Below, piece after piece: positions 1 through 12,692 of a stretch of 64,000 nucleotides of DNA (position 1 is its first letter; every line of letters begins with the position of its first letter). This DNA is from Neostapfia colusana. Taxonomy: Eukaryota; Streptophyta; Magnoliopsida; Poales; Poaceae. A model generated the notes under the pieces. That model did not search any database and was not told the DNA's origin. It worked only from the letters and a program-made list of their open reading frames with translations. The stretch spans positions 62,515,264-62,579,263 of the forward strand of contig JASWHV010000003.1 of NCBI GenBank assembly GCA_030760725.1, read 5' to 3'. Made by a program: the position numbers and the translations under genes.

Positions 1-1604
1 CAAGAACAACCGGAACCGCAAGGACAAGGCAAGTGCTCCTTGACCATATTGATCCTATGTTTTGGATAAAACTGTTTTGTTTTGCAAAAAGGTGTGTGTG
101 CTGAGTCAAACATGATGGGAAACCTTTTTTATAGGAGTTTACTAGTATTGGTTAAACCACCCTTGTCGTCTAAGAAGTTTAGTCGGGTATGGTTTTTGCT
201 TTATGCTTCGCTGAGTCTATGGGATTGGGAAGCGAGATAGATATGTCTAGCTAACTGCACTCGTAATGGTAATGAGAAACTGATGATGTTAATGAACATG
301 GATCGGAGGGAGATCTAGACAAGCCTGGGTTTGTGAATGAGGTAGCATGAGATGGTGGTTTTACTTGCCGTAGATCTAAGGACCGGTTCATGCATGCACA
401 TGCCAGGATAACAGTGTCACCACAAGGCCAAGTATGGGTGCGGCTTAGCTGAGTAATTAGGCAAGTTGCTAGAGTGTTATGGACTGTGGAAGGCACGGGG
501 AATGGGAGTCGAGTGAGGACTGCCCTGGGAACTGCATGGCACAAGAGGGGGCCCGTGGGTGGGAGAATTGGAGATTCTAGCCTGCCGGTGAAATCTTAGT
601 GAGTCCATACATCTAGTAACCCCTTTGTAAAGGCTATTTTGTGATCTCTTGACCATACACCGACAGATGTGTACTGGTATAATGGAGGTTCTGCAGTCGC
701 CGACGGGTGACGAAATCACAAACTTGTGGGTAAAGAGGTGCAAACTCTACAGAGTCTAAAACTATCATGATAGCCGAGCTTACGGTCACGAGCACCTGGC
801 TAAACTGCCATGATTAGTTGGGATGGTTATAGGGAAAGCTTTGGTTATGGATTTAGGTATGAATTTGGTTATGGTTTAGTTGTTGGGACAGTTGAGTCTG
901 GGTGATGAGATGGTTGCATGACTGTTGGGACATGACATGAGATTGGTCTCGGTGTGAGACGAGGTTGAATTACGAGGTGAGATGGTAGCGAATACGAGGA
1001 GGTATTCGTGAGTATGAATAAAGGATTGGTTAATGTTCGGATGGAACACGGGAAGTGATGGAGGTATGTTGGTAATTTAATACATGTTGGGATTACATCT
1101 AAAGTTAAGTTGTTGTTTTATCATGATTCTACAAATCTGCTTTCCTGCAAATAAGCCTTTTATACCTACCTTGTTTATGAGCTGCATATCATGTGTTTTC
1201 CCGCACTTGCTGAGTACATCATTGTACTCAAACTTGCATTATTATTTCGTCATCAACAGCAACAGAAGGCTATTATGAAGACCAAGTGGAGCACTATGGC
1301 GTGTGATCTGTTCTCAACCTTGCCTGTGGAAGGAGTAGAGATGGAGCCACTTCTGCTTAGTTTTGCTTCCGCATTAGTTTTTGCTTCTGCATGAAAATAA
1401 GACTTCCGCTGCATAGAAATAAGACTTCCGCTGAGAGCATGAGTCCAAGACTCATGAGGTATTGTAATAAATTCTGTTATTCGTGGTGATATATAATCTG
1501 AATTCAGTTTGTGGAACGTATGTGTATGTGTGATGAACATCCTAGGCACACATATGCATTAGTTCTCGGTTCCATGGTTTTCCCACAGAATTGAGGGCGT
1601 CACA
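1..1604 (+). mobile_element. 5' LTR of gypsy element A1 (3' portion only)
   Basis: The first base of the window lies inside an LTR that matches, almost base for base, the LTR stretch from about 56099 to 57750 of copy A3. It ends with GGCGTCACA just before a tRNA primer site, the expected LTR terminus (CA). The TATA box and G-box array of this LTR lie left of the window. No gene is seen in it; short ORFs recur in every LTR copy and are not genes. Confidence 0.9.
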
Positions 1605-1607
1605 GAT

Positions 1608-1620
1608 TGGTATCAGAGCC
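1608..1620 (+). other. Primer binding site (tRNA-iMet) of A1
   Basis: TGGTATCAGAGCC begins three bases after the LTR end and is complementary to the 3' end of plant initiator-Met tRNA, the usual primer for Ty3/gypsy chromoviruses. A degenerate second copy (TGATATTAGAGCC) follows at about 1667-1679 inside a repeated leader unit. Confidence 0.9.
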
Positions 1621-2049
1621 ACGGGTTGACAGTAGGTTACACGCCTAGATAGAAATCTTAGATTGATATTAGAGCCACGGGTTAACAGCAAGTTACACCC
1701 CTAAATAGAAGTCACAGGTAGCTAAGCCACGCTGACCAAAGGAAGCATCCTAGGGTGAATAGCTTTAGACTGGCCTTGAAACCACCTTGGTATAGGAAAC
1801 CATCCTTGAATAGGAGTTGTATGAGCCCTTGCAATGATTGTGTGTGATTATGTGCTTAATGTGAGTTGTGGGACGTCTCAAAGACGTTGTCCATATCCAT
1901 ACGTAAGAAGAAAGAGGTGTGAAACGCTTCGGCACTTGATCACATCCTCATATGGTCTAATATATATAGTCTAACTCACCTTGATGCATATAGTTAAAGG
2001 GACCTACCTAACCATCTAACCTTCTATTCTATTTCGTTCTCTCTCACAG
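1621..2049 (+). other. A1 untranslated leader with splice-acceptor-like end
   Basis: This is about 430 bp between the primer site and gag. It starts with repeats of the primer-site unit and ends in a pyrimidine-rich run followed by CTCACAG directly at the gag ATG. The arrangement is the same in A2 and A3 and looks like a 3' splice site. No ORF is supported. Confidence 0.6.
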
Positions 2050-3423
2050 ATGGTGAGAGGAAACGCCAGCCGAAGGAACGTCCAGGAGGATGACCACGAG
2101 GGAGTTCCTGCTAATCCCGGAGCTGGTGAAAACCATCTGGAAAGGTTGATGGCCATGCAAAACCAGCTTATACAAACCATGGTCCAAACTTTGGGTCAGT
2201 TGCAGGCCAACCAAAACCCCGTTCCGGCACCACCGCCACCACCACCGCCGGCTCATAACAGGTTGGGAGAGTTCATGAGGACTCGACCACCCACCTTTTC
2301 TCAAGCAAGCGATCCCATGGAGGCCGATGATTGGTTGAAATCCATGGAGAAGAAGCTCGCTATTCTTCATTGCAATGAACGAGAGAAGGTTCTCTTCGCA
2401 TCGCACCAACTTACGGGAGCCGCTGCTGACTGGTGGGATGCCTTGAGCAACGCCCATGCCAACCCGGAGACAATCACTTGGACTGAGTTCAAGGAAAGTT
2501 TCCGCTCTCACTACATCCCTGCTGGTATAATGATGCTCAAGAGGCAGGAGTTTGAAGGTCTCCGCCAAGGACAGAAGAGTGTGAACGAGTATCTCAACAA
2601 GTTCATACAACTGTCCCGGTACGCCCCCGAAGATTTCAACTCAGACCAGAGGAAGCAGTACCTGTTCATGAGAGGGTTGAACAATGAGATCCAGGTTCAG
2701 CTCCTCAACAATGACTACGTAAGCTTCCAGAAGTTGGTTGACAAGATTATTGTGGTTGAAAACAAGATCCGAGAGATCGAGCGAGAGTGCAAGAGGAAGA
2801 TGCCATACCAGCCCCAAGGGAGCAACGTACGACCTAGGTACATGCCCCCTGCCCCGCAGTATGGATCGACCACTCCTGCGTACCGCCCTGGTCAGCCACC
2901 ACAGCAACACTTCGTTGCACCAGCACCTCGTGTTCCCATGCCTCCAGCGCCCCGACCTAACAATGGTGCCCCTGTTCAAAACCCCCGCCCCAACGTACCT
3001 GCTGCCGTAGGCAACAGGGCATGCTTTGCATGCGGGGAAGTAGGCCACTTCGCTAACCAGTGCCCGAGGAGAGGCCCTGGACAGCAAGGTAACATGCCCA
3101 AGCAGAACCAGCAACCAGACAGAGGGGACAACCAAGGGAAACTTGGACCGCAGAACTATGCTCGTGGCCACGTGAACCATGTCACTGCTGAAGAAGCACA
3201 ACAGGCTGAGGACGTCGCAATCGGTATGTTCCTTGCCAACTCCAACCCAGCCACCATTTTATTTGATTCCGGAGCATCGCATTCCTTCATATCATCCAAA
3301 TATGTTGCCAAACATCAACTACCCGTATCCCACTTAGAATATGCTATGTTAGTTAATTCTCCCGGAGGAGAAATGAGGACTAATATAGTATGTCCTAAAG
3401 TAAGCCTTAAAATAAGGGGGTAG
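2050..3423 (+). pseudogene. A1 gag and start of protease (Ty3/gypsy chromovirus)
   Basis: This frame encodes a capsid/nucleocapsid polyprotein that packages the element RNA in cytoplasmic particles. The ATG follows a CTCACAG acceptor-like site and opens with MVRGNAS. In order it shows a proline-rich linker (about residues 58-69), the retrotransposon gag core with DDWLKSMEKKL and DWWDAL, a basic proline/glutamine-rich stretch, one CCHC zinc knuckle (CFACGEVGHFANQC, about 3022-3063) and the aspartic protease active site DSGASHSF. The frame stops at a TAG in a run of five Gs, where related element B stays open; the rest of the protease continues one frame back. The same break occurs in A3. Gag itself is open, which is rare here. 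Assignment to the Tekay/Del-type chromoviruses is inferred from the integrase chromodomain of the sister copy A3. Confidence 0.9.
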
Positions 3424-5555
3424 ACTTCCTTGCAAACCTTATTGTCTTGGACTCCCACGGGATTGACATCATACTCGGAATGGATTGGTTAAGCAAGCAC
3501 AATGGAGTAATCCAATGTGCTGAAAGGAGCGTGCAGTTGACAAACGAACACGGTATTCGTGTCGAGTTTGAGTCAGACCAACAAACAACCGAACGGGCAA
3601 ATTTGAACCACGTTGAAGAACAACATTGGACAGCATTCCAGTGGTTCAGGAATTTTTGGACGTGTTCCTGAAAGAGCTTTCAGGAATGCCCCCTGATCGG
3701 GACATCGAGTTTTCCATAGATTTGGTATCCAAAACTGCACCTATAGCTAAGAGACCATATAGGATGCCCGTCAACGAGCTAGTTGAACTCAAGAAGCAAA
3801 TTCAAGAACAGTTGGAGAAGGGTTTTATCCGTCCAAGCTCGTCACCATGGGGAGCTCCGGTACTCTTCGTGGACAAGAAGGATGGAACCCAAAGAATGTG
3901 CGTGGACTACAGGTCTCTCAACGAGGTGACAATCAAGAATAAATACCCTCTGCCCTGTATAGAGGACATGTTCAATCAAATGAAAGGAGCCAGAGTATTC
4001 TCCAAGATTGATCTTCGGTCGGGATACTTCCAGCTGAAGATTAAGCCCTCTGATATACCTAAGACAGCCTTTCGAACACGGTATGGTTCATATGAATATA
4101 CCGTTATGTCTTTTGGATTGACGAATGCACCCGCATACTTCATGTACCTTATGAACAAGGTTTTCATGGAGTACTTGGACGAGTTCGTCGTGGTTTTCAT
4201 CGATGACATTATGGTGTATTCAAAAAGTGAGGAGGAGCATGAAGAACATCTGAGATTGACCCTGCAGAAGTGCGTGAGCATCAATTGTATGCCAAGCTCA
4301 ACAAGTGTCAATTTTGGCCAAAGGAAATATCTTTCCTAGGCCACATTATCTCCAAGGAAGGGGTATCGGTTGATCCTGGAAAGGTGAGAGATGTTCTGAA
4401 GTGGGACCAACCGAAGAGCGTGAGGGATATTCGGAGTTTCCTTGGGATGGCAGGATACTATCGGCGCTTCATTAAAGACTTCTCTAAGATAGCAAAACCT
4501 ATGACGGAGTTGCTAATGAAGGGAAAAACCTTTCAATGGACACAAGCCTGCCAAGAAAGTTTTGAGGAACTCAAGAAAAGGCTAACCACAACACCAGTTC
4601 TGGTATTGCCAGACGTAAGCAAGAGCTTTCACATATATTGTGACGCATCCACACAAGGGCTCGGGTGTGTACTCATGCAGGAAGGACAAGTGGTAGCCTA
4701 TGCCTCACGACAATTAAAGAAGCACGAGCTTAACTATCCTACGCACGACTTGGAATTAGCAGCAGTGGTGCATGCATTGAAGATTTGGAGACATTATATC
4801 CTTGGACATCGATGTGAGATCTATACGGATCATAAAAGCCTCAAGTACATATTTACACAAACGGACTTGAATTTGAGACAACGTCGATGGTTAGAACTCA
4901 TCAAGGATTATGATGTGGGAATCAACTACCACCCCGGGAGGGCCAATGTAGTAGCGGACGCATTGAGCAGAAAGGGAGCATGTCACCAACTCACGGTTCG
5001 GGAGCTACCACCCAAACTACGGAAGGAGTTCGAACGGTTACACCTTGGATTCTTGAATAACGTGGATATAATGGAGATCCACTCCCCATTGGAGCAAGAA
5101 ATAAGAGAGGGCCAAGCAACGGACGAGGAGATCAAAGAGATCAAGGAAAGAATCCGACAAGGAATAGAGAAGGATTTCAAGGAGGATGAAAAGGGTACGC
5201 TTTGGCTAGGGAAAGGGATTTGTGTGCCGAACATAAGACACCTCCGCGACATGATATTGAAGGAGGCACATGATTCACCCTATTCCATACATCCAGGAAG
5301 CACCAAAATGTACCAGGACTTGAAAACTTGTTATTGGTGGGATGGTATGAAGAGGGATATAGCCGAATACGTTGCCCTATGCGACACATGCCAACGGGTA
5401 AAGGCCGAACATCAAAAACCCGCTGGATTGTTGCAACCTTTGAGAATACCCGAATGGAAATGGGAGGACATCAGTATGGACTTCATCGTTGGATTACCAC
5501 GTACTCAGTCGGGATGCAACTTCATCTGGGTCATTGTGGACCGATTGACGAAAAC
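3424..5555 (+). pseudogene. A1 pol: protease end, RT, RNase H, integrase N-terminus
   Basis: This is the enzyme part of A1: reverse transcriptase, RNase H and integrase. Visible motifs are LGMDWL (end of protease, about 3475), LPGMP and RPSSSPWGAP at the RT start, CVDYRSLNE, the RT catalytic FIDD (about 4197-4208), RNase H YCDAS and TDHKSLKYIF, and the integrase HHCC zinc domain (HPGSTKMY to CDTCQ). Frames break at 3421, near 3618 (one base short against A3) and near 4269 (one base short). The integrase core is then split by insertion of element C at 5556 and resumes at 18063. It is not functional as it stands. Confidence 0.92.
5551..5555. repeat. Target site duplication of element C (left)
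   Basis: AAAAC here and again at 18063-18067 flank the TG...CA ends of element C. Removing one copy plus the element restores the alignment of A1 integrase to A3, which shows C inserted into A1. Confidence 0.95.
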
Positions 5556-8500
5556 TGTGGCGGACCGGAATCCGCTCATCCAGGATCGCAGAGGGTGGTG
5601 CCACGCGATGCGACACCCGACAGCACACGTCATAAGAACATAATATATTACATGGGAAAAACAACTGAAACTGTACAAACAGGTACAAACTTCAGTACAC
5701 TATTGTTTATATTACACAGCGGAAGTCTACACTATACAACTCACGCCCGCCTATTTAGCAAAAGTTGGTTGCCCAGCCCTAGGGCAACCCACACTAGCTG
5801 CACTCCTCAGCTCAGCGCGGCGCGTACGGCTCCCACTCAGCCGTGGTCCCCGACGGAGGGTAACCCTCGCCGGTGGACTCGTACTCCGAGTCCGTGGGTG
5901 GCTCTTCACCTGAAAAACACTTAAGCAGCAACCATGAGCACGAAGGCTCAGCAAGGCTTAACCGACTCACCTACGCATGAAACTCTACATGAGGTATACC
6001 AAGACATAGGTTAGTAACATTTCAGCCAAAACGACACGCCTACAAGTTCATCCTTAGTTCATCTTTTAGCAACAAGTTAACAGTTCATGAAATCCGAAAT
6101 TTAGTAAGCAGTATTTGGTGGCACACATGTAGCAATACAATTATATCAATCAGCATCATTGAATCAACATATTTCATCCATTAGTCTACGTTACGACGCA
6201 GTGAACAAGCGGTACTCGTCACCGCGAGGGACGGCGAATCGACTCGATATACACCTGCAGGGAAAACCCAAAGATCACGTCACGTACGCCCACCCGTGGA
6301 GCTGCACAGCACGCTCACTCGATGCCGTACGGGACAACCTTTCACCCAACAGCCCAAGCGTCGAACCGGTCGCACCGAAACGAGGAGGAGGTTCCCCACA
6401 CGGAGCATCTCTCTATGCCCGTTGGCAGATTTACACCTTGCTGCCCTCAACCTACACCTATAAATCGGTGTGCTATGCCTCGACGCCCGGAGGTTTAGGC
6501 TACATCGGTTTATCGGGGCCCATATATACGATATGCCTTCGGTACATTCAATACTTGTTCAGCAGGGCCGCACACGGATCAGTCCTCAATCGACATGGGC
6601 AGGGCTGCGCACACAAGACTCCCTCTTGCTGCGCCCTAGCCCCTGCCTAGTCTCATTTTCATTACTATAGTGATCGCACATCACTCAACCGAACCCGTGT
6701 GTCCCAAGCCTATCTCGCGAGTAGATTCCAACTACTCGACTTGTACCGAAGTCCTATGACTCATTAAGCATAGCCGGTAGACTCGAGGTCTTAGACACTA
6801 CCCTCACTCTTTTAGGAACCTTTGGTTATGCAAGTGGGGTTCCATTCATCCTACACCTAATGCACAATCATACTTCACATGACTCATGTAAACAAAAGAA
6901 AACTTATAAAAAGGTTAATGCAAACCGGGGCTTGCCTTGTTGCTGCTGGTCAGTAGTTAGTTCCTCGTCCGGAAGAAGGAAGTCCAGCACTTCCGGAGTC
7001 TCTTCTTCAACGGCTACACGTCAATGAAATACTACATGTTAATTTAGATGCAAATGTGAGTCTTAGAGTAAGACTCCTACTATTAGTTCTAATAACCAGC
7101 CTCTAACACCTGGAACTTTGTTTAAGAATTTAAAGATGAACTGGTGTTGGTGGTTTGGCTTGGACTTAATCACATGGTTAAATGCTAAGTGGTTTTCCCC
7201 CCTTTTCCACCTTAATCCCTTAAGTGGTTAAACAGGACAGGGGTGATCTAGAGGTCCAATGGAGCTGAGAATTTTTGTGTGAGTTCCTTGTCACAAGAAA
7301 ACTCTCTGGACCAAACATTAGCACTTTTCATGGAGTGGTTTGCTCAGAATAATTCTCTTGGCAAATCAGCAAGGAAGAATTTTATTCTGAGGTAATACCC
7401 CTGTTAATGCTCAACTTAATGAACTACAATTTCAATTATAGCTCATAGAGTTTGCCTGAATTTTTCTAACATTTTTGGGGTTAAGAATTGCCCAGAACTG
7501 AATTTCTAAGTTTTGGAAATTCTCTGAAAATGTTGCTGTATTCAAATGAACACAGCACCTTCCAATTTGAATTGCTCTGACCAAATCAACTCCAAATGGC
7601 CTGAAACTTTTACAGGGGTTTACTAATGTCCTAAAGAACATTCTGGCAAAATTTGGGGATTTTTGGATGAACCAAACTCCCTCTAAAATTCTTTTGCTGA
7701 AAAGCTTTAAAGAATTTTCCAGAATTAATTAATGGGTTTCATACAAAGTGGGTTGTATATCTGGACAGAGCTAGGCAAGATGAATCCAGCCCAATTTAAA
7801 TCACTAAATTTGGAGCTTCCTAGCAAAGGTTATGGATTTCTAAAGTTTGAGTGGAAACTGGAATTGTTTTACTATTGGAAAATAACCTGGGCCCACTCTT
7901 TAAATCGCAGCCAGTGAGAAGCGAGAACACACAGGGTTACTGGGTTTTCCTGTGCACAGCCACATGGAATCCTGGCCATATTCGATCCCGTTTTAAACTC
8001 GCCCTCACTGACTGGTGGGCCTGCCCCACCCTTCTTCTTCCTCCGAGCCCTCCTTCCCGTGCGCGCGCTAACCTCGCCGGACCGAGGCGGCGCCTCACCG
8101 GCTGAGTGTCTCCGGCCGTCTCCCGGCCGGAGGCTCGCCGCCTGGGGGTTTATGGGGTCGGAAAACATGTTTGTGGGCTCGGTTTAGGCGCTAGAGGATC
8201 GGAACGGTGCCGGCAGCGTGCGGCGGCCTCGGGGAACGATCGGCATCGTCGCCCGGTGGTCCTAGCCTGCCAACGACTCAGCCCATCCGTTCTAGAGCAC
8301 CAGTGGGTGCTAGGGAAACCCGGCAAGTAAAGGCCAGCGCATGGCAACACCTCCAGAGGAGTTCTCACCGTGCGCCCGACTCCTGCCGCGCGTTTGAGCG
8401 TGGAACGACATGAAATACCCCGAACTGTGTCAGTTTTCTAGCTAGGGTTGCGAAGAGAAATTGAACGCTAGCCAGTCTAGGTCCGGTGTGCACGATTTGG

Positions 8501-9707
8501 TGGCCTAAGAACGAAGATTAAGGATGAATTCGATGGATTCTTACCCGGAGGTCCGAGTGGATGTGCCGGGAGAAAAACGTCAAATTGACGCTCGATGGTC
8601 CACCGTCGGGGCTGTGGCTTGGCTAGTAGCAGCGTGACTATCCGGCGCGTCTCCGAGTGGCCTAGCTCGGCTAGGAAAGCCTTGGGTTCGAGCTGCCCAC
8701 GGTGAGCCCGTGCCGACTGTTCTTCTCGGTCACCGCCGATAGTCTCCGGGCTAGGTTCTGGGCAGCTAAACTCGATTGTCTTCGGCCGGAGGAGGTAGAG
8801 GGCGAGTAGCTGGTGTGGTTTTTGGCTAGGGGGGGTGCTGCACGCGAGAGCTCGGCCGAATCCTCACGGGAAGTCGATCGGCGGCAGTCGGGTCGGTCAG
8901 CGCGAGGCACGGGAGCAGTGATGATCTTCACGTGGCCGCGCGTGTTACCGCCGCTGCAGTCGGTCCTCCACGGCGCGCTGGCTCGTGCGGTGTCCCTCCC
9001 TCTCGGGCGCGGGAGCAGGAGCTGGCAGCCTGTGTTCGACCGGCGTCGGGGAGAACAGGCCACGCTTGGTTTGGAGAACAGTCCCCCCACTGACTTGTGG
9101 GCCCCCTCTCCCCCTAATCTCTTTTTCCAAATTCTGCTGCAAATATCTCAGCTACTCTCCATTTAATGAGAGACTTAGCCTCCAAGTATTGGTTTGAATT
9201 TGAGTTCTCAATTTCAAACTTTGTTTGGTTAAATTTGCTTCATATTTAAACTGAAATTCAAATTCAGTTTTTGAATTCTTGCAAATTTAGCTCTTGACAA
9301 TATGAGCTCCAATGGAGATGAAAATTGGTGGGTTTACTCAGAAAAATGTGCTGAGTATAGATATGGAGCTAACTTTTAAATTTGGGTGATGAAAGTTGCT
9401 GCAATTTGCATTTACATTCAAATTGGCCTCTTTTTGAAATAACCCAAAAGTGCCTCAAAAAGTGTTGAATTTGCATGAGCTTTGGACTGAACCTTCCCAA
9501 GACTTTTTAAATTCTAGGGGTGAGATCAACCTCTCATGTTCATGTGTAGAAACCCTACTTTGTGAAAGTGAAGGCTTTCCCCTCTAATCATTCTTTTGAT
9601 GGAGGTTACATGCTCTTCACAACATTTCCTAAGGTGTCCACAATAAAAACTGTGGTGTTGTGAGGTGAAGAAAAGTTTTTGCAAGTCCCTTTTCTTGGGC
9701 TTTTACA
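5556..9707 (-). repeat. 3' LTR of element C
   Basis: 4152 bp, lying left because the element is inverted. It has TGTG...TACA ends, with the polypurine tract immediately to its right. It is a GC-rich stretch (about 8000-9100) flanked by AT-rich ends. No conserved protein is seen. Confidence 0.95.
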
Positions 9708-9722
9708 TCCCTCCCCCCTTAA
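9708..9722 (-). other. Polypurine tract of element C
   Basis: On the minus strand this reads TTTAAGGGGGGAGGGA directly before the LTR, the usual plus-strand primer of gypsy elements. It is preceded by GGGACGAGATTCTT, matching the CGAGATTC tract upstream of the polypurine tracts of A and B. Confidence 0.9.
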
Positions 9723-9773
9723 AAGAATCTCGTCCCGAGATTATAAAAGAAGAGATAGCGATGTAATAGGGAC

Positions 9774-12692
9774 TTACCCGTGTTGAGAAGCTATGAACTC
9801 CGGGTAATTTGAGTGAAGGAACTCCTCGCTCTCCCACGTCGCTTCTTCGGCGGTGTGGTTACTCCAGAGTATTTTGTAGAACCACAACGTTCTGCTACGC
9901 GTGGTTCGGGCTTTCTCCTCAAGAATGGCCACCGGATACTCATCATATGTTAAATCCGGTTTCAACTCGCCAATGTATTCGATAGGAACATCAGCTGTAT
10001 GCTTCAAGCATTTTCACAGTTGCGAAACATGGAAAACATCGTGGACACCAGCCAGAGATGCCGGTAGTTCCAATCGATACGCCGCTGGTCCACACTTCTC
10101 GGTGATAGCGTAGGGTCCAATAAAACGGGGAGCGAGCTTCCCCTTCACACCGAACCGGTGCACACCCTTCATTGGAGACACGCGGAGGTACACGTGTTCC
10201 CCAACATCAAAGTGCAACGGTCTACGCCTCTTATCAGCGTAGCTCTTTTGTCGGGATTGAGCGGCCTTCAAATTGGCTTGAATTGTCCGAACGCGCTCCT
10301 CGGCGTCGTTCACCACATCAACCCCGAATGTGACCCTTTCACCGGACTCGCACCAATTTAATGGGGTGCGGCATTTACGACCATAGAGAGCTTCGTAAGG
10401 TGCCATTTTGATACTCGCCTGATAGCCGTTGTTGTACGAGAATTCCGCCAATGGTAGGTGATCATCCCAGTTCCTACCATGGTGGATGGCACATGCTCTC
10501 AACATGTCTTCTAGGACTTGATTCACCCTCTCTGTCTGGCCATCTGTCTGAGGGTGATAGGCGGAGCTCCTGATCAACTTAGTACCCAATGCAGTGTGTA
10601 GCTGCTCCCAAAAGCGAGATACAAACAATGCGCCTCGATCTGAGACAATGGTCTTGGGTACCCCGTATAGGCATAGAATCTTCGCTATGTATAGCTCCGC
10701 ATATTTGCCGGCATTGTAACGTGTATTCACCGGAATGAAGTGAGCCGTATTGGTTAACCGATCAACGATTACCCATATGGAATCATGCTTGTTGGCTGTT
10801 AGGGGTAATCCCACAATGAAATCCATGCTCACATCTTCCCATTTCCATGCCGGAATCTTCAGGGGTTGCAACAGCCCTGATTTCTTCATGTGATCAGCTT
10901 TCACTCGTCTACACGTATCGCACTCGGATACGTACTTAGCTACCTCCCGCTTCATCCGTGTCCACCAAAATTTCTTTTTCAAATCTTGGTACATTTTGTT
11001 GCTGCCCGGATGAATGGAGTATTTAGACAAGTGAGCTTCATCGAGGATCTTTTTCCTCAACTCCATATCTCGGGGTACGACTATGCGGTCATTGAACCAC
11101 AGCGTCCCCTCATCATCTTTCCGGAAACATTTAATTTCTCCATTGTCTATCCGTCTCCGGAGATGTGCCATGCCTTTATCCGTTTTCTGAGCTGCAATGA
11201 TGTCCTCCCTAATAGTAGGGATGAGGGCAAGGTTGTACAGCAATCCATAAGGAACCAAGTATAAACTTAGCTCTTCCTCCTCCACCGGTGTAATGGTGAG
11301 GTGATGGACATGTGATTTCCGACTCAGCGCGTCGGCAACCACATTCGCCTTGCCGGGGTGGTAATGGATCTCAATCTCATAATATTTGATCAGTTCTAAC
11401 CACCTCCTCTGCCTCATGTTCAGCTCCTTCTGGGTGAAAATGTATTTCAAGCTCTTGTGGTCGGTGTAGAGATGCACCAAGTTCCCCAGGAGATAGTGCC
11501 TCCACATTTTCAACGCCAAAACCACTGCAGCAAGCTCAAGGTCATGAGTAGGATAATGCTGCTCATGGTTCTGAAGTTGGCGTGAGCCATATGCGACCAC
11601 ACGTCCTTCCTGCATCAACACGCAGCCAAGCCCAATACCGGACGCGTCACAATACACGTCGAAGGGCTTTGTTGTATCCGGCTGAGCTAACACCGGGGCT
11701 GTTGTGAGATGCTTCACCAGTGTTCGGAACGCTCCTTCACACGCCGTGTTCCAAACATATTTCGTCCCTTTCTTCAGCAACTCTGTCATCGGCTTAGCGA
11801 GCTTGGAGAAGCTTGGAATGAATCTCCGGTAGTATCCCGCTAACCCGAGGAAACTTCTGACTTCATGAACTGAAGTGGGAGCTTTCCATTTCAGCACTTG
11901 CTCTATTTTGCTTGGGTCAACCGCAATGCCTTCAGCTGAGATGATATGTTCCAAGAATGGCACTTGGCTGATCCAAAATTCACATTTACTGAACTTGGCG
12001 TAGAGTTTATGGTCTCGCAATCGTTGAAGAACGATCCGCAAGTGTTCGGCATGTTCGGCTTCCGTCTTGGAGTAAACCAAGATATCGTCGATGAACACTA
12101 CCACGAACTTGTCCAGCTCCGGCATGAACACCGAGTTCATGAGATACATGAAATGGGCTGGAGCATTTGTGAGACCAAAGGACATGACTAGATATTCGTA
12201 TAAGCCGTATCTCGTCGAGAACGCCGTCTTCGGGATATCCTCCGCCCGGATCTTGATCTGGTGATATCCAGAGCGAAGGTCCATCTTTGAGAATACACTT
12301 GCCCCCACAAGTTGGTCAAACAAGATGTCAATACGGGGCAGTGGGTACTTATTCTTGATGATGACGGCGTTGAGCGGCCGGTAATCCACACACAGCCTCA
12401 GGGTTTCATCCTTCTTCTTTACAAATAGCGCCGAGCATCCCCAAGGCGAGGAACTCGGCCTAATGAAACCCTTGCTCAACAGATCATTGAGCTGTTCTTT
12501 CAGTTCCGCCAGCTGATTTGGAGCCATCTTGTATGGTCTCCGTGATATGGGCGTAGTCCCGGGTGCGAGCTCGATCTTGAACTCGACATCCCGCTCAGGT
12601 GGCATGCCCGGAAGATCGTCCGGGAACACGTCGGGATACTCCCGGACTACGGGGATGTCTTCTACTCTTTCTAAGGATGTATTATATGACAA
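9774..12692 (-). pseudogene. Element C pol: RT, RNase H, integrase, chromodomain (one internal stop)
   Basis: On the minus strand one long frame of about 890 codons carries the RT (YPDVFPDDLPGMP near residue 19, CVDYRPLN, catalytic FIDD at about residues 190-193), RNase H (YCDASG near 337, TDHKSLKYIF near 405), the integrase HHCC domain (HPGSNKMY to CDTC), the DDE core (MDFIVGLP, SDRG, YHPQTDGQTER) and a GPY-type segment. A single TGA at 10014-10016, just after HVSQL, separates this from an in-frame chromodomain of about 75 residues ending near 9774 (WSNHTAEEATWE). The frame opens at about 12692 without an ATG, directly at the RT boundary; gag and protease are missing. The protein could be almost complete if made by readthrough or fusion, but particle proteins must come from another element. 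Confidence 0.93.

Noticed and set aside
1605..1625. Sequence complementary to tRNA-iMet as a tRNA gene
   Set aside because: Only the 3' 12-13 bases match, next to an LTR: a primer binding site, not a tRNA gene.
7872..8168. 98-residue ORF also found at 16227-16523, which looked conserved
   Set aside because: The two are the paired LTRs of one recent element, so identity reflects duplication by reverse transcription, not selection. No domain is visible.
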